A DNA stretch of 64,000 nt from Microbulbifer sp. MKSA007 (GTDB lineage Bacteria > Pseudomonadota > Gammaproteobacteria > Pseudomonadales > Cellvibrionaceae), in contig CP128433.1 of the NCBI GenBank assembly GCA_032615215.1, forward strand, positions 1 to 64,000, read 5' to 3'. Below, piece after piece: positions 1 through 8,272 of this stretch. The notes below the pieces were generated by a model. The model was not told the origin of the DNA. It saw only the letters and a program-made list of their open reading frames with translations, and did no database searches. Both the position numbers and the translations under genes were made by a program. The stretch's first letter is position 1; the number at the start of each line of letters is the position of its first letter.

Positions 1-97
1 TCGGTAATAAATTATTGAGAAGAGTGGGGAGATATTGAGAGAGAGAAGGGTGGAACCGCCCCCTGGGGAGCGGTTGTCATTACCGATTAATTTGCCA

Positions 98-472
98 CTA
101 GCCGATAAATTTCACCACACTCTCATCCGGGTCGCGGCCCTGGCCGGCATCGCGCAGGCGCTGAAGGTAAGCCTCCCAGTTGGACGAATAGTTTTCAGCT
201 AGTTCGTGCAAATACTCCCAGGTAAAAATACCGGTGTCATGGCCATCGTCGAAATCGATTTTTAGCGCATAGCGGCCAGCCGCCTCCACCGTATCGATAC
301 CCACATGTATTTTGCCACTGACCAGCACCGGTTCGCTGGCACCGTGGCCACGCACTTCGGCGCTGGGGGAGTAGACGCGTAGGTACTCTGCCGGCAAGGT
401 AAATTCAGCATCGCCAAATACCAGGTGCAGGCTTTTCTCTGCGCGATTTAATCGGATTTTTTGCGGTTTCAT
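98..472 (-). CDS. DUF971 domain protein (GBBH-like N-terminal domain)
   Basis: A 124-residue protein of the DUF971 family, which resembles the N-terminal domain of gamma-butyrobetaine hydroxylase. Family-like features are the start PQKIRLNRAEKSL, the central SAEVRGHG segment, and the acidic stretch KIDFDDGHDTGIFTWEYL around residues 70-90. The biochemical role of stand-alone family members is not established. The ATG lies 4 bases after the hslU stop codon on the same strand, so it is very probably the last gene of the hslV-hslU transcript. DUF971 genes are often found beside hslVU in gammaproteobacteria. Family assignment is confident; function is unknown. Confidence 0.85.
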   Translation of the reverse strand: MKPQKIRLNRAEKSLHLVFGDAEFTLPAEYLRVYSPSAEVRGHGASEPVLVSGKIHVGIDTVEAAGRYALKIDFDDGHDTGIFTWEYLHELAENYSSNWEAYLQRLRDAGQGRDPDESVVKFIG

Positions 473-476
473 TGAT

Positions 477-1793
477 TTACAAAATAAAACGCGACAGGTC
501 TTCGTTCTGGCTTAACTCGCCCAGATGGCTGTCCACATAGGCGGCATCAATATTCAGAGAAGTATTGCCATCGCCCGCATCAAAGGAAATTTCCTCCAGC
601 AAGCGCTCCAATACCGTGTGCAGTCGGCGTGCACCGATATTCTCGGTACGCTCATTCACCTCGAAGGCCACTTCCGCGATGCGGCGAATACCGTCTTCAC
701 TAAATTGCAGTTCCAGCCCCTCAGTGGCCAGCAATGCTTTTTGCTGCTCGGTAAGGGAAGCGGACGGCTCGGTGAGGATGCGCTCGAAATCTGCGGAGCT
801 CAGCGAATTCAATTCCACGCGAATGGGCAGACGACCCTGCAACTCGGGAATCAGGTCCGAGGGCTTGGACAGGTGGAAGGCGCCAGAGGCAATAAACAGG
901 ATGTGGTCGGTTTTGATCATGCCGTACTTGGTGTTAACCGTGCTGCCTTCAATCAGTGGCAGCAGGTCGCGCTGTACTCCTTCGCGGGAAACATCGGCAC
1001 CGCCGCTCTCCTGGCGCTTGGCGACTTTATCGATTTCATCGATAAATACGATGCCATTCTGTTCGGCAGCGCGGATCGCACGGGTCTTAACATCTTCGTC
1101 GTTGACCAGCTTGGCCGCTTCCTCGTCGGTGAGCTGCTTGAGGGCCTGCTTGACCGGCAGCTTGCTCTTGCGAGTCTTGCCCTGGGACATATTGGAGAAC
1201 ATGCCCTGGAGCTGGTTGGTCATCTCCTCCATACCGGGAGGGGCCATAATTTCTACGCCCATGGGCGCAGCGGCCAGATCCACCTCAACCTCTTTGTCAT
1301 CGAGATCACCTTCGCGCAACTTCTTGCGGAACAGCTGGCGAGTGCTGGAATCCTTATCGGTGGGCTCGGTGGAGCGCGCCGGAGGCAACAGGGCATCGAG
1401 GATGCGCTCTTCTGCGGCATCCATAGCGCGCTGCTCAACACCAGCCATGGCCTGCTCGCGTTCCTGCTTCACTGCCATCTCAACAAGATCGCGGACAATC
1501 GACTCTACATCCCGACCGACATAGCCCACTTCGGTAAATTTAGTCGCCTCTACCTTGATAAAGGGCGCGTTCGCCAGTTTGGCCAGGCGGCGGGCAATTT
1601 CCGTCTTGCCCACGCCGGTAGGGCCGATCATCAAAATATTTTTCGGCGTGATCTCGGCGCGCAGGTCTTCACTAACCTGCATACGGCGCCAGCGGTTTCG
1701 CAGCGCAATGGCTACCGCACGCTTGGCCTCCTGCTGGCCAACAATATGGCGGTCGAGTTCGTGGACAATTTCTCTGGGTGTCATCTGGGACAT
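477..1793 (-). CDS. hslU: ATP-dependent protease ATPase subunit HslU
   Basis: The 438-residue AAA+ unfoldase ring of the HslUV (ClpYQ) protease; it unfolds substrates and feeds them to HslV in the cytoplasm. Visible features are Walker A GPTGVGKT at residues 57-64, the pore-loop GYVGRD that follows VEATKFTEV, Walker B FIDEIDK near residue 250, sensor/arginine-finger segment ERTENIGARRLHT, and the C-terminal tail ending SRFIL that docks into HslV. The charged I domain lies between Walker A and B. Length matches the family. The ATG follows an AGGAA ribosome site by 5 bases. hslV lies directly upstream and DUF971 directly downstream. Confidence 0.98.
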   Translation of the reverse strand: MSQMTPREIVHELDRHIVGQQEAKRAVAIALRNRWRRMQVSEDLRAEITPKNILMIGPTGVGKTEIARRLAKLANAPFIKVEATKFTEVGYVGRDVESIVRDLVEMAVKQEREQAMAGVEQRAMDAAEERILDALLPPARSTEPTDKDSSTRQLFRKKLREGDLDDKEVEVDLAAAPMGVEIMAPPGMEEMTNQLQGMFSNMSQGKTRKSKLPVKQALKQLTDEEAAKLVNDEDVKTRAIRAAEQNGIVFIDEIDKVAKRQESGGADVSREGVQRDLLPLIEGSTVNTKYGMIKTDHILFIASGAFHLSKPSDLIPELQGRLPIRVELNSLSSADFERILTEPSASLTEQQKALLATEGLELQFSEDGIRRIAEVAFEVNERTENIGARRLHTVLERLLEEISFDAGDGNTSLNIDAAYVDSHLGELSQNEDLSRFIL

Positions 1794-1866
1794 ACAAATT
1801 CCTGCAAAAATTCTTGCGGGGGCTTAAACAGCCCGCCAGCCGGTCACTCTAAGGTGTACCCGGTAA

Positions 1867-2406
1867 TCAATAAGCCAGTTCTTCGATGGTGTGGTTCTGG
1901 TTGGTGTAAACACAGATATCACCGGCGATCTTCAGTCCCTGCTCCACAATAGAGCGAGCATCCATATCGGTATTGTCCAGCAGCGCACGGGCTGCCGACT
2001 GGGCGAAGGGGCCACCGGAACCGATAGCAATCAGGTCGTCTTCCGGCTGAATCACGTCGCCATTACCGGTCACAATCAAACTGGCAGTGGAATCAGCAAC
2101 CGCCAGCAGGGCCTCCAAGCGGCGCAGGGCGCGGTCGGTACGCCAATCTTTGGCCAACTCCACAGCGGCGCGGGTCAGCTGGCCACCGTGGGCCTCAAGC
2201 TTGGCTTCAAAACGTTCGAACAGGGTGAAAGCGTCTGCAGTACCACCGGCAAAACCGGCAATAACCTTATCTTTGTACAGGCGACGCACCTTGCGTGCAT
2301 TGCCTTTCATAACGGTGTTGCCCATGGACACCTGGCCGTCGCCGCCAATCACAACTTTGCCGTTGCGGCGACAGGATAAAATAGTAGTTCCGCGATACTG
2401 TTCCAA
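1867..2406 (-). CDS. hslV: ATP-dependent protease peptidase subunit HslV
   Basis: Threonine peptidase of the HslUV proteasome-like protease. The mature family core is clear: TTILSCRRNGKVV, GGDGQVSMGNTVMKGNARKVRRLY, VIAGFAGGTADAF, the GSGG motif, and the ending HTIEELAY. I choose the TTG at 2406 as start because an AGAGG site lies 6 bases before it and the family core begins just after. That gives 179 residues with a short propeptide (LEQYRG) to be removed so that the catalytic Thr becomes N-terminal. An upstream in-frame ATG at 2448 would add 14 residues and has no comparable support. hslU follows after about 70 bases. Confidence 0.95.
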   Translation of the reverse strand: MEQYRGTTILSCRRNGKVVIGGDGQVSMGNTVMKGNARKVRRLYKDKVIAGFAGGTADAFTLFERFEAKLEAHGGQLTRAAVELAKDWRTDRALRRLEALLAVADSTASLIVTGNGDVIQPEDDLIAIGSGGPFAQSAARALLDNTDMDARSIVEQGLKIAGDICVYTNQNHTIEELAY

Positions 2407-2571
2407 TGGAGACCTCTCGGATTGCGCGTGTACTCTGGCAGCGGGCATCGAAGTGCCCGCGCCGGGGAATTATCTTCAGACTAGGTAAGTGAGGACGGTT
2501 CGCGCCGATTTCAATAAGAGAGGTCACAATTACTGAGTGGGGCAACACACCTTAATAAACGGAATTGATGG

Positions 2572-3150
2572 TCACTGGGTCGCCGGGCGTTTTAGCACCA
2601 GCGGCATCAGGCGATGCTCAGCCAGTGTCTGGCGCGCTTTGGCCATCCGGGAGCGGTTGCTATAAGGGCCCACCAGTACCCGATGCCAGGTTCCCCGGTT
2701 ATCGGTGGCCGATTCCACTTTGACATCCAGGTTGGCCAGGGTCAGCTCAACGCGCAGGCGCTCCGCTTCAGAGGCATCGCGAAACGATGCCGCCTGCAGG
2801 ATATATACCTGTGCCGGGGTGCTGCGATCGGGTTCCGACGAGCTACTACTCTGGGAATTGTTGGTGGAGTCACTGCGGCGCGCCGGTTGTGCCACTTTGG
2901 GCGGGGGTACCGTGACTTCGTTTTCTTTTAATTTTGTATAAAAATCAAAACGCGGTTGAGGCGATGTTTCCTCTCGCTGCTGTACCGCCTTTGGCTTAAT
3001 GCTGCTTATTCCCCGGCTGTCCTTGTCCATGCCCTGAAGAAACAGTACGGCCACCGCAAAGCCACCGACAAAATTCCCCAGGACAAACCAAACCCATGCG
3101 GGTTTGCCTGCGGCTTTTTTACTGCGGCGATTACTGGTGCGACGGCTCAT
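2572..3150 (-). CDS. SPOR domain protein (FtsN-like)
   Basis: A 192-residue inner-membrane protein with a basic N-terminal tail (SRRTSNRRSKKAAGK), one transmembrane segment at about residues 18-40, a Ser/Pro-rich linker, and a C-terminal SPOR domain at about 112-188 (VYILQAASFRDASEAERLR ... WHRVLVGPYSNRSRMAKA). SPOR domains bind denuded septal peptidoglycan, so a role in division or envelope remodelling is likely. In pseudomonads the homologue sits between argS and hslV; here argS is absent and priA is the upstream neighbour. FtsN itself is a possible identity, but I cannot separate it from other SPOR proteins by sequence alone. Confidence 0.88.
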   Translation of the reverse strand: MSRRTSNRRSKKAAGKPAWVWFVLGNFVGGFAVAVLFLQGMDKDSRGISSIKPKAVQQREETSPQPRFDFYTKLKENEVTVPPPKVAQPARRSDSTNNSQSSSSSEPDRSTPAQVYILQAASFRDASEAERLRVELTLANLDVKVESATDNRGTWHRVLVGPYSNRSRMAKARQTLAEHRLMPLVLKRPATQ

Positions 3151-3232
3151 CGAAAATTTCTTCCCTGCAAGGTTTTAGCGGTTTGTGAATTGTACCGCCA
3201 ATTTAGTGCCAGGCGCGTAACCCAGCGCATAT

Positions 3233-5461
3233 TCACGATAATTCCTGCGCATCCATATCCACAGCCCAGCGCAGGCGGCGATTTTTATTGCCCTCCGCCC
3301 AAGCACACACTCGCGCCAGCAGCGGCTGTAAGTGGGCTCGGTTTTGTGCAGTGACCTGAATATAAAATCGGAAGCGCCCGGATTTGCGTTCCAGTAGTGC
3401 CGGCACCGGCCCCAGATATTGGATCTGCGGCGATGGGGGTGCCAGGGACTGCATAAAGAGTCGCGCATTTTGTAGAAACTCTTCAGCCCAACCAGGCTCT
3501 TCACACTCCGCTCTCACCAGTGCCATAGCACTCGCGGGAGGCAACTGTGCAACCGTGCGATCCCTCAGCAACTGGCGCGCAAAAGCGCCATAGCCTTTTT
3601 CCAGCAGCAATTGTAAAAGCGGGTGCTCGGGGAAGCGGCTCTGAACCAATACCCGCCCACTGAGACTGCCGCGCCCCGCACGACCCGCCACCTGTTCCAA
3701 TAACTGGCCGGTACGCTCTGGCGCGCGGAAATCTGCGCTGAACAGGCCGCCATCGGCATCCTGGATCACTACCAAAGTGACCTTGGGCAAATGGTGCCCC
3801 TTGGCCAGCATCTGGGTTCCCAGCAACAGGCAGGGCTCCCCCTCTCGCGCCGGTGCTAACAATTTATCCAGCGCCTGTTTGCTCGCCGTGGTATCCCGGT
3901 CCACACGTATCACCGGGTAGTCGGCAAAGCGACGGGCCAACAGTTCCTCGCTGCGCTCCGTGCCGGCACCCAGGGCCGAGATCGAACGGCTGTGACATTG
4001 TGGACAGCTATCAACCAGCGGGCGGCGGTAATCGCAGTGGTGGCAGCGCAACTGGCGTTGCCGCCGGTGCATAGTCAGCTTGCTCGAGCAGTGCGGGCAG
4101 TCCGCCAGCCAGCCGCAATCATCACAAGTCAGCGCGGGAGCAAAGCCGCGCCGGTTGATAAACACCAGGGCCTGCTCACCTCGCGCTAGGGTATCGCCGA
4201 TATGGCGCAGCACCTGGGGAGAAAATCCCTCTTCCAAAGGCTCCCGCAGTGTCGGTACTACGTGAATTTGCGGCGGCTTGGCATCACCGGCGCGATAGCG
4301 CATACGCAGGTGTTGATAGCGCCCATTCAGAGCGTTGTGCAAGGTTTCCAGAGAGGGCGTGGCCGAACCCAAAACCACCGGCACATTATTATTGCGCCCC
4401 AAAACCACGGCCAAGTCCCGGGCCGAATAGCGCACACCGTCCTGCTGTTTAAAAGAAGCATCGTGTTCTTCATCGACAATCACAACGCCGAGCCTGGGCA
4501 GGGGGGTCATAATGGCTGAACGGGTGCCGATCACAATATCTGCCTGCCCACCCGCTGCCGCCAACCAGGATTGAGCGCGCTCGCCGTCGGCCAAGCCAGA
4601 GTGCAGCGCTGCAATACTGTGCTTGGGAAATCGTGCGGCAATACGCCTCAGCGTTTGCGGCGTAAGTCCAATCTCCGGCACCAATAACAATGCCTGGCGG
4701 CCGCCATCCAGAACCCGCTGCATCAGGCGCAGATAAACTTCGGTCTTGCCACTGCCGGTGGTGCCCTCCAGTAGTGAGGCAGAAAAGCTGCTGCAATCGA
4801 TACTGTCGAGCACCTGTTGCTGTTCGCTGTTCAGCTCCGGGGCCGCTGTGCTCTCTGCAGCGGGCAATGGCGCAGGTACGGTAGGGCCTAGAATCCACTC
4901 CACCAGGCCGCGATCCTGCAGGGCACGAATCACGGGGGTATTGTGGCCGAGGGCCTTAAGGTGGGTTCGGCTCTGCTTGCCATCACTCAACAGCAACTGG
5001 AACAGAGCCTGCTGCTTGGGCGCGCGCGCCAGTGCAGTTTCCGGTAAGCCCTTTCCCTCTGTCGTGAGCTGAAGCCACTGCTCCGCCCAATGATCAGACG
5101 GCTTACCTTTGCGCAGCGCCACGGGCAGGGCAGCGGCGTAGACCTCGCCGAGGGGCGCCTGGTAATAGTCGGCAATCCAGGACAGCAGCTTGCGGCTGCC
5201 ATCACCAAACAGGACCTCCGAATCCACCAGTTCCAGCGCTAGCTTCAAACTGCTGTGCGGCGACTCCTGCACTATATCCAATAGTACTGCCACTAACTTA
5301 CGCCCGGCAAAGGGCACCCAGAGGCGCTGGCCGGGCCGCAGTGACTCCGGCGACAGTCCCTCTGGCGGCAAATAGTCAAACAAGCGCCTCAGGGGCACGG
5401 GCACTGCCAGCCTTAAAATGACTCTTTGTTGGACTGACTCCTGCACCTGGCCCCCACTCAC
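3233..5461 (-). CDS. priA: Primosomal protein N' (replication restart helicase PriA)
   Basis: A 742-residue superfamily 2 DNA helicase that recognises stalled forks and reloads the replisome. The N-terminal DNA-binding domain starts ILRLAVPVPLRRLFDYLPP. Helicase motifs are Walker A GTTGSGKTEVYL, the DEEH box (VDEEHDASFKQQDG), GSATPSLE and the late motif QVAGRAGR. Eight zinc-binding cysteines lie between CDDCGW and CPQCHS, as in all PriA. Length is normal. The start is probably GTG at 5461, with another in-frame GTG 15 bases later; no ATG is available. It is divergent from rpmE, which is the usual arrangement in pseudomonads. Confidence 0.97.
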   Translation of the reverse strand: MSGGQVQESVQQRVILRLAVPVPLRRLFDYLPPEGLSPESLRPGQRLWVPFAGRKLVAVLLDIVQESPHSSLKLALELVDSEVLFGDGSRKLLSWIADYYQAPLGEVYAAALPVALRKGKPSDHWAEQWLQLTTEGKGLPETALARAPKQQALFQLLLSDGKQSRTHLKALGHNTPVIRALQDRGLVEWILGPTVPAPLPAAESTAAPELNSEQQQVLDSIDCSSFSASLLEGTTGSGKTEVYLRLMQRVLDGGRQALLLVPEIGLTPQTLRRIAARFPKHSIAALHSGLADGERAQSWLAAAGGQADIVIGTRSAIMTPLPRLGVVIVDEEHDASFKQQDGVRYSARDLAVVLGRNNNVPVVLGSATPSLETLHNALNGRYQHLRMRYRAGDAKPPQIHVVPTLREPLEEGFSPQVLRHIGDTLARGEQALVFINRRGFAPALTCDDCGWLADCPHCSSKLTMHRRQRQLRCHHCDYRRPLVDSCPQCHSRSISALGAGTERSEELLARRFADYPVIRVDRDTTASKQALDKLLAPAREGEPCLLLGTQMLAKGHHLPKVTLVVIQDADGGLFSADFRAPERTGQLLEQVAGRAGRGSLSGRVLVQSRFPEHPLLQLLLEKGYGAFARQLLRDRTVAQLPPASAMALVRAECEEPGWAEEFLQNARLFMQSLAPPSPQIQYLGPVPALLERKSGRFRFYIQVTAQNRAHLQPLLARVCAWAEGNKNRRLRWAVDMDAQELS

Positions 5462-5647
5462 TCAAACAAAAGGCGCTAGTGTAATAGCAGATGTGGCAAG
5501 TTGCAGGGCTTCGTCGGGGATAATGGTTGTTATGACCGAATTGGCGACTTAGGCGTCACTGAGGAATTAGTGAGGTCAATTGTTATCAAAGCTGTTGTGC
5601 AATGCTAACAAGTGGCCATCCTCAGTTATTTCGCCACCCAATTGTGC

Positions 5648-5675
5648 TTGAACCGCGACATTAATCTGATAGTAT
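5648..5675 (+). promoter_or_regulatory. Candidate sigma70 promoter of rpmE
   Basis: A TTGAAC -35 element at 5648-5653 and a TAGTAT -10 element at 5670-5675 are separated by 16 bases, about 100 bases before the rpmE start. Identified by eye only. Confidence 0.4.
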
Positions 5676-5697
5676 GCGCCGACTTTTTAAACAGCCT

Positions 5698-5742
5698 GGA
5701 ACCATACTGGTTCCTGCACCAATGACGATGCCGTGCTCGGCA
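5698..5742 (+). promoter_or_regulatory. Two hairpins in the rpmE 5' leader, possible L31 autoregulatory leader
   Basis: Stem GGAACC/GGTTCC at 5698-5714 and stem TGCCG/CGGCA at 5729-5742 lie in the presumed untranslated leader of rpmE. Gammaproteobacterial L31 genes are known to carry ribosomal-protein leaders that bind L31, so an autoregulatory element is plausible. I have not matched the consensus base by base. Confidence 0.35.
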
Positions 5743-5776
5743 AAAGATCGAGTGGCGGTTTCGAAAAGAGGCAATC

Positions 5777-5989
5777 ATGAAAGCAGATATCCATCCTAAC
5801 TACACCGACATCTCCGCTACCTGTTCCTGCGGCAATGTTGTAAAAACCCGCTCCACTCTGGGCAAAGACCTGCAAATCGACGTTTGCTCCCAGTGTCACC
5901 CTTTCTACACTGGCAAGCAGAAGCAGGCTACCACTGGTGGTCGTGTTGACCGTTTCAAGAAGCGTTTCGGCAGCCGTATCGGCAAATAA
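5777..5989 (+). CDS. rpmE: 50S ribosomal protein L31 (zinc-binding type)
   Basis: A 70-residue L31 protein, a component of the central protuberance bridging the two ribosomal subunits. It is the zinc-containing form: Cys16 and Cys18 in CSCG and the pair in CSQCHPFYTGKQK give the four ligands. Other family marks are the start MKADIHPNY and the basic end FKKRFGS. The ATG has an AAGAGG ribosome site upstream. A strong terminator follows, so it is probably monocistronic. The zinc form can be replaced by a Cys-less paralogue during zinc starvation in many species; no such paralogue is in this window. Confidence 0.98.
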   Translation: MKADIHPNYTDISATCSCGNVVKTRSTLGKDLQIDVCSQCHPFYTGKQKQATTGGRVDRFKKRFGSRIGK

Positions 5990-6039
5990 TCCGGGCTCTT
6001 CGCTCGAATGGACCCGCCGCTTGCGGCAGGGTCCATTCC

Positions 6040-6074
6040 AAAAAGGCACCTCGCTCTGCGATGGTGCCTTTTTT
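6040..6074 (+). terminator. Rho-independent terminator of rpmE
   Basis: Stem AAAAAGGCACC / GGTGCCTTTTT with a 12-base loop, the right arm running into a T tract, about 50 bases after the rpmE stop. Confidence 0.85.
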
Positions 6075-6371
6075 GTATCTACTCATTCCCCATCATATCC
6101 AGCAGCCGTAAGCGTCTGTGTACAAAATCAAAATCGACTTGAATCGCTTAACCTTACCGCTATTGGCGACCATTTTATCCTTATAAATCAAAATATTGCG
6201 GCTATTTATCCCGAAAATCGTCGATAGGCACGATAAAAATAGAAGCCCGTACCACATATTGCAGATTTTCACGCTTGTAGCGCCAAGCTTCCCTCGGTTA
6301 TTCTCTGGCCCCCGCAGTAACCGGGATAACACTTAAGTGTTGCCCACAGTATTCGAGAGAAAAGCCCCCAA
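6075..6371. other. Gap between rpmE and maeB
   Basis: About 300 bases. A reading frame of about 79 codons on the minus strand (6093-6332) looks like chance. I see no RNA gene. The maeB promoter presumably lies here, but no convincing -35/-10 pair stands out. Confidence 0.4.
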
Positions 6372-7625
6372 ATGACGGATTCATTGCGCCAGGCAGCGCT
6401 CGATTACCACGCGCTCCCCAGTCCCGGCAAACTTTCAGTAGAACTGACAACCCCTGCCGAAACCCAGGAAGACCTGTCCCTGGCTTACAGTCCCGGCGTT
6501 GCCGAACCGGTGCGAGAAATCGCCAAGGACCCAGAAGCAGCTTATCGATACACCGGCAAAGGTAATCTGGTAGCAGTCATTTCCAATGGCAGTGCCATTC
6601 TCGGTCTCGGCAATCTGGGCCCGCTGGCCTCAAAACCCGTGATGGAAGGCAAGTCTCTGCTGTTTAAACGCTTTGCCGATATCAACTCAGTAGATATCGA
6701 AGTTGATGCCAGCAGCCCGGAACAATTTATTCAGACCGTGGCCTCGATCGCCAACACCTTCGGTGGCATCAACCTCGAAGATATTAAGGCGCCCGAGTGC
6801 TTCCATATTGAAGAGACCCTGATCGAGCGCTGCCCGGTACCGGTTTTTCACGACGATCAGCACGGTACTGCCATTGTGACCGTTGCCGGTATGCTCAATG
6901 CCCTGGAGATTCAGGGTAAGAAAATCAGTGAAGTGCATATGGTCTGCCTGGGCGCAGGTGCCGCCGCGACCGCCTGCTGCAAACTACTGCTGGCCGCCGG
7001 AGCGCGCAAAGAGCAGATCACCATGCTCGACAGCCGTGGGGTTATCCACTCGGGTCGCACGGATATCAACGCCTACAAAGGAGAGTGGGCGCGGGATACC
7101 GATATGCGCACCCTCGACGACGCCATCGCCGGTGCGGATGTATTCCTCGGTGTGTCCGGTCCGGACCTGCTCTCCGCCGAGCAGCTACAGCGCATGGCAC
7201 CAAAACCGGTGGTCTTCGCCTGCTCCAACCCCAACCCGGAGATTAAACCCGAGTTGGCTCACAGTGTGCGCGACGACCTGATTATGGCCACAGGCCGCTC
7301 CGACTACCCGAACCAGGTTAATAACGTCCTCTGCTTCCCGTTTATTTTCCGGGGTGCCCTGGATGTTCGCGCTGCGCGCATTAATGAAGAGATGAAACTG
7401 GCAGCGATCGAGGCGATCCGCAAAATTGCCCACCTGCCGGTGCCGGATTCAGTGCGCGAAGGTTATGGCGGTATCGAACTCAGCTTCGGACCCAACTATA
7501 TCCTGCCCAAGCCAACCGACCCGCGTTTACTGCCTGAGGTGGCTTCGGCTGTAGCTCGAGCCGCCGTAGACAGTGGCTGTGCGCGCCTGCCCTACCCGGA
7601 CAACTATCCCCTGGAAACCCTGTAA
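6372..7625 (+). CDS. maeB: Malic enzyme, short MaeB-like form
   Basis: A 417-residue malic enzyme that decarboxylates malate to pyruvate, probably with NADP. It opens like the bacterial MaeB group (ALDYHALPSPGKLSVE, LAYSPGVAEPVREIA, GNLVAVISNGSAILGLGN). The metal and malate site is in INLEDIKAPECF and VFHDDQHGTAIV, and the nucleotide-binding site in CLGAGAAATACCKLL. It lacks the C-terminal phosphotransacetylase-like domain that takes enterobacterial MaeB to about 760 residues, as is usual for pseudomonad relatives. A second malic enzyme of the other (MaeA) type lies at 28722. The cofactor is inferred from family, not tested. Confidence 0.92.
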   Translation: MTDSLRQAALDYHALPSPGKLSVELTTPAETQEDLSLAYSPGVAEPVREIAKDPEAAYRYTGKGNLVAVISNGSAILGLGNLGPLASKPVMEGKSLLFKRFADINSVDIEVDASSPEQFIQTVASIANTFGGINLEDIKAPECFHIEETLIERCPVPVFHDDQHGTAIVTVAGMLNALEIQGKKISEVHMVCLGAGAAATACCKLLLAAGARKEQITMLDSRGVIHSGRTDINAYKGEWARDTDMRTLDDAIAGADVFLGVSGPDLLSAEQLQRMAPKPVVFACSNPNPEIKPELAHSVRDDLIMATGRSDYPNQVNNVLCFPFIFRGALDVRAARINEEMKLAAIEAIRKIAHLPVPDSVREGYGGIELSFGPNYILPKPTDPRLLPEVASAVARAAVDSGCARLPYPDNYPLETL

Positions 7626-7649
7626 AGATCACAGATTTCCTCACTTAAC

Positions 7650-7686
7650 CCGTTAGAGCAGGCATTTACCGCTTTCGCTCTAACGG
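7650..7686 (+). terminator. Hairpin after maeB, possible terminator
   Basis: Perfect 10-base stem CCGTTAGAGC / GCTCTAACGG with a 17-base loop, 25 bases after the maeB stop. No T tract follows, so it may instead be an mRNA-protecting or weak attenuating structure. Confidence 0.45.
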
Positions 7687-7755
7687 AGTTCTTGAGCCAT
7701 AAAGCCCCCGTCGCTAAACTGCCTTTCTGTCACAGCATCAAAGTTGCCCAACATA

Positions 7756-8187
7756 ATGAGTCATGTGTACGTGCTGACCAATCAGCACCAGCAGTTCCTG
7801 AGTAAAAGCGGCGAATGGACCGATGGCCGCGAGCCGAACAAACTGTTTCGCAGCGAGCATAAAGACGTCGCTATCAACCAGATGTTCGAGGCTAATACTC
7901 GCAATGTGAGCCTACGCATTGAATTGCTACTGTGCGAACTCAGCATTAAGGGGCAGCCCCAGATCCCCGAGGAAGCTCTGGCACCGGTATCCAGTGATGT
8001 GAGTCAGGGTGACCCTGAAATCACCCCCTCAACACCTGAGGAACTGCCAGAGCAGGCCAACCCGGAGATAGAACCCCAGCCTGCGCCTGAAGTCGCACCG
8101 GAAGAAGCGCCTGAGGTTGCCCCGGAACCAGCGCCCGCTGAAACGCCCGCACAGCCTGACGAAAACAAATCTGAATCCGCCGCCTGA
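7756..8187 (+). CDS. Hypothetical protein with acidic Pro/Glu-rich tail
   Basis: A protein of about 143 residues I do not recognise. Residues 1-75 look folded (HVYVLTNQHQQFLSKSGEWTDGREPNKLFRSEHKDVAINQ); the remaining half is a low-complexity tail of EAPEVAPEP-like repeats, likely disordered. No signal peptide or membrane segment is visible. The ATG at 7756 is chosen; a TTG 12 bases upstream is the alternative, and neither has a clear ribosome site. It ends about 85 bases before gshA in the same direction and may share its transcript. The fold and function are unknown. Confidence 0.7.
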   Translation: MSHVYVLTNQHQQFLSKSGEWTDGREPNKLFRSEHKDVAINQMFEANTRNVSLRIELLLCELSIKGQPQIPEEALAPVSSDVSQGDPEITPSTPEELPEQANPEIEPQPAPEVAPEEAPEVAPEPAPAETPAQPDENKSESAA

Positions 8188-8272
8188 GCGCCAGAACATT
8201 CAGCACCGGCACAGAGAGTCGCCCGAGATGGCAGCGATAAAGAAGCGTTCCGGTAGTACCAAGGAGATTCGA

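Larger units (their letters stand above)
5462..5776. other. priA-rpmE divergent intergenic region
   Basis: This 315-base gap has no credible gene. It holds a sigma70-like promoter for rpmE and two leader hairpins (listed separately), plus presumably the priA promoter on the other strand, which I could not place. Confidence 0.6.

Noticed and set aside
525..1952. Long plus-strand reading frame of 475 codons opposite hslU and hslV
   Set aside because: It is antisense to two unmistakable conserved genes and shows no family motif.
6093..6332. Minus-strand frame of 79 codons between rpmE and maeB
   Set aside because: No ribosome site or recognisable motif, and it lies in an AT-rich regulatory gap.
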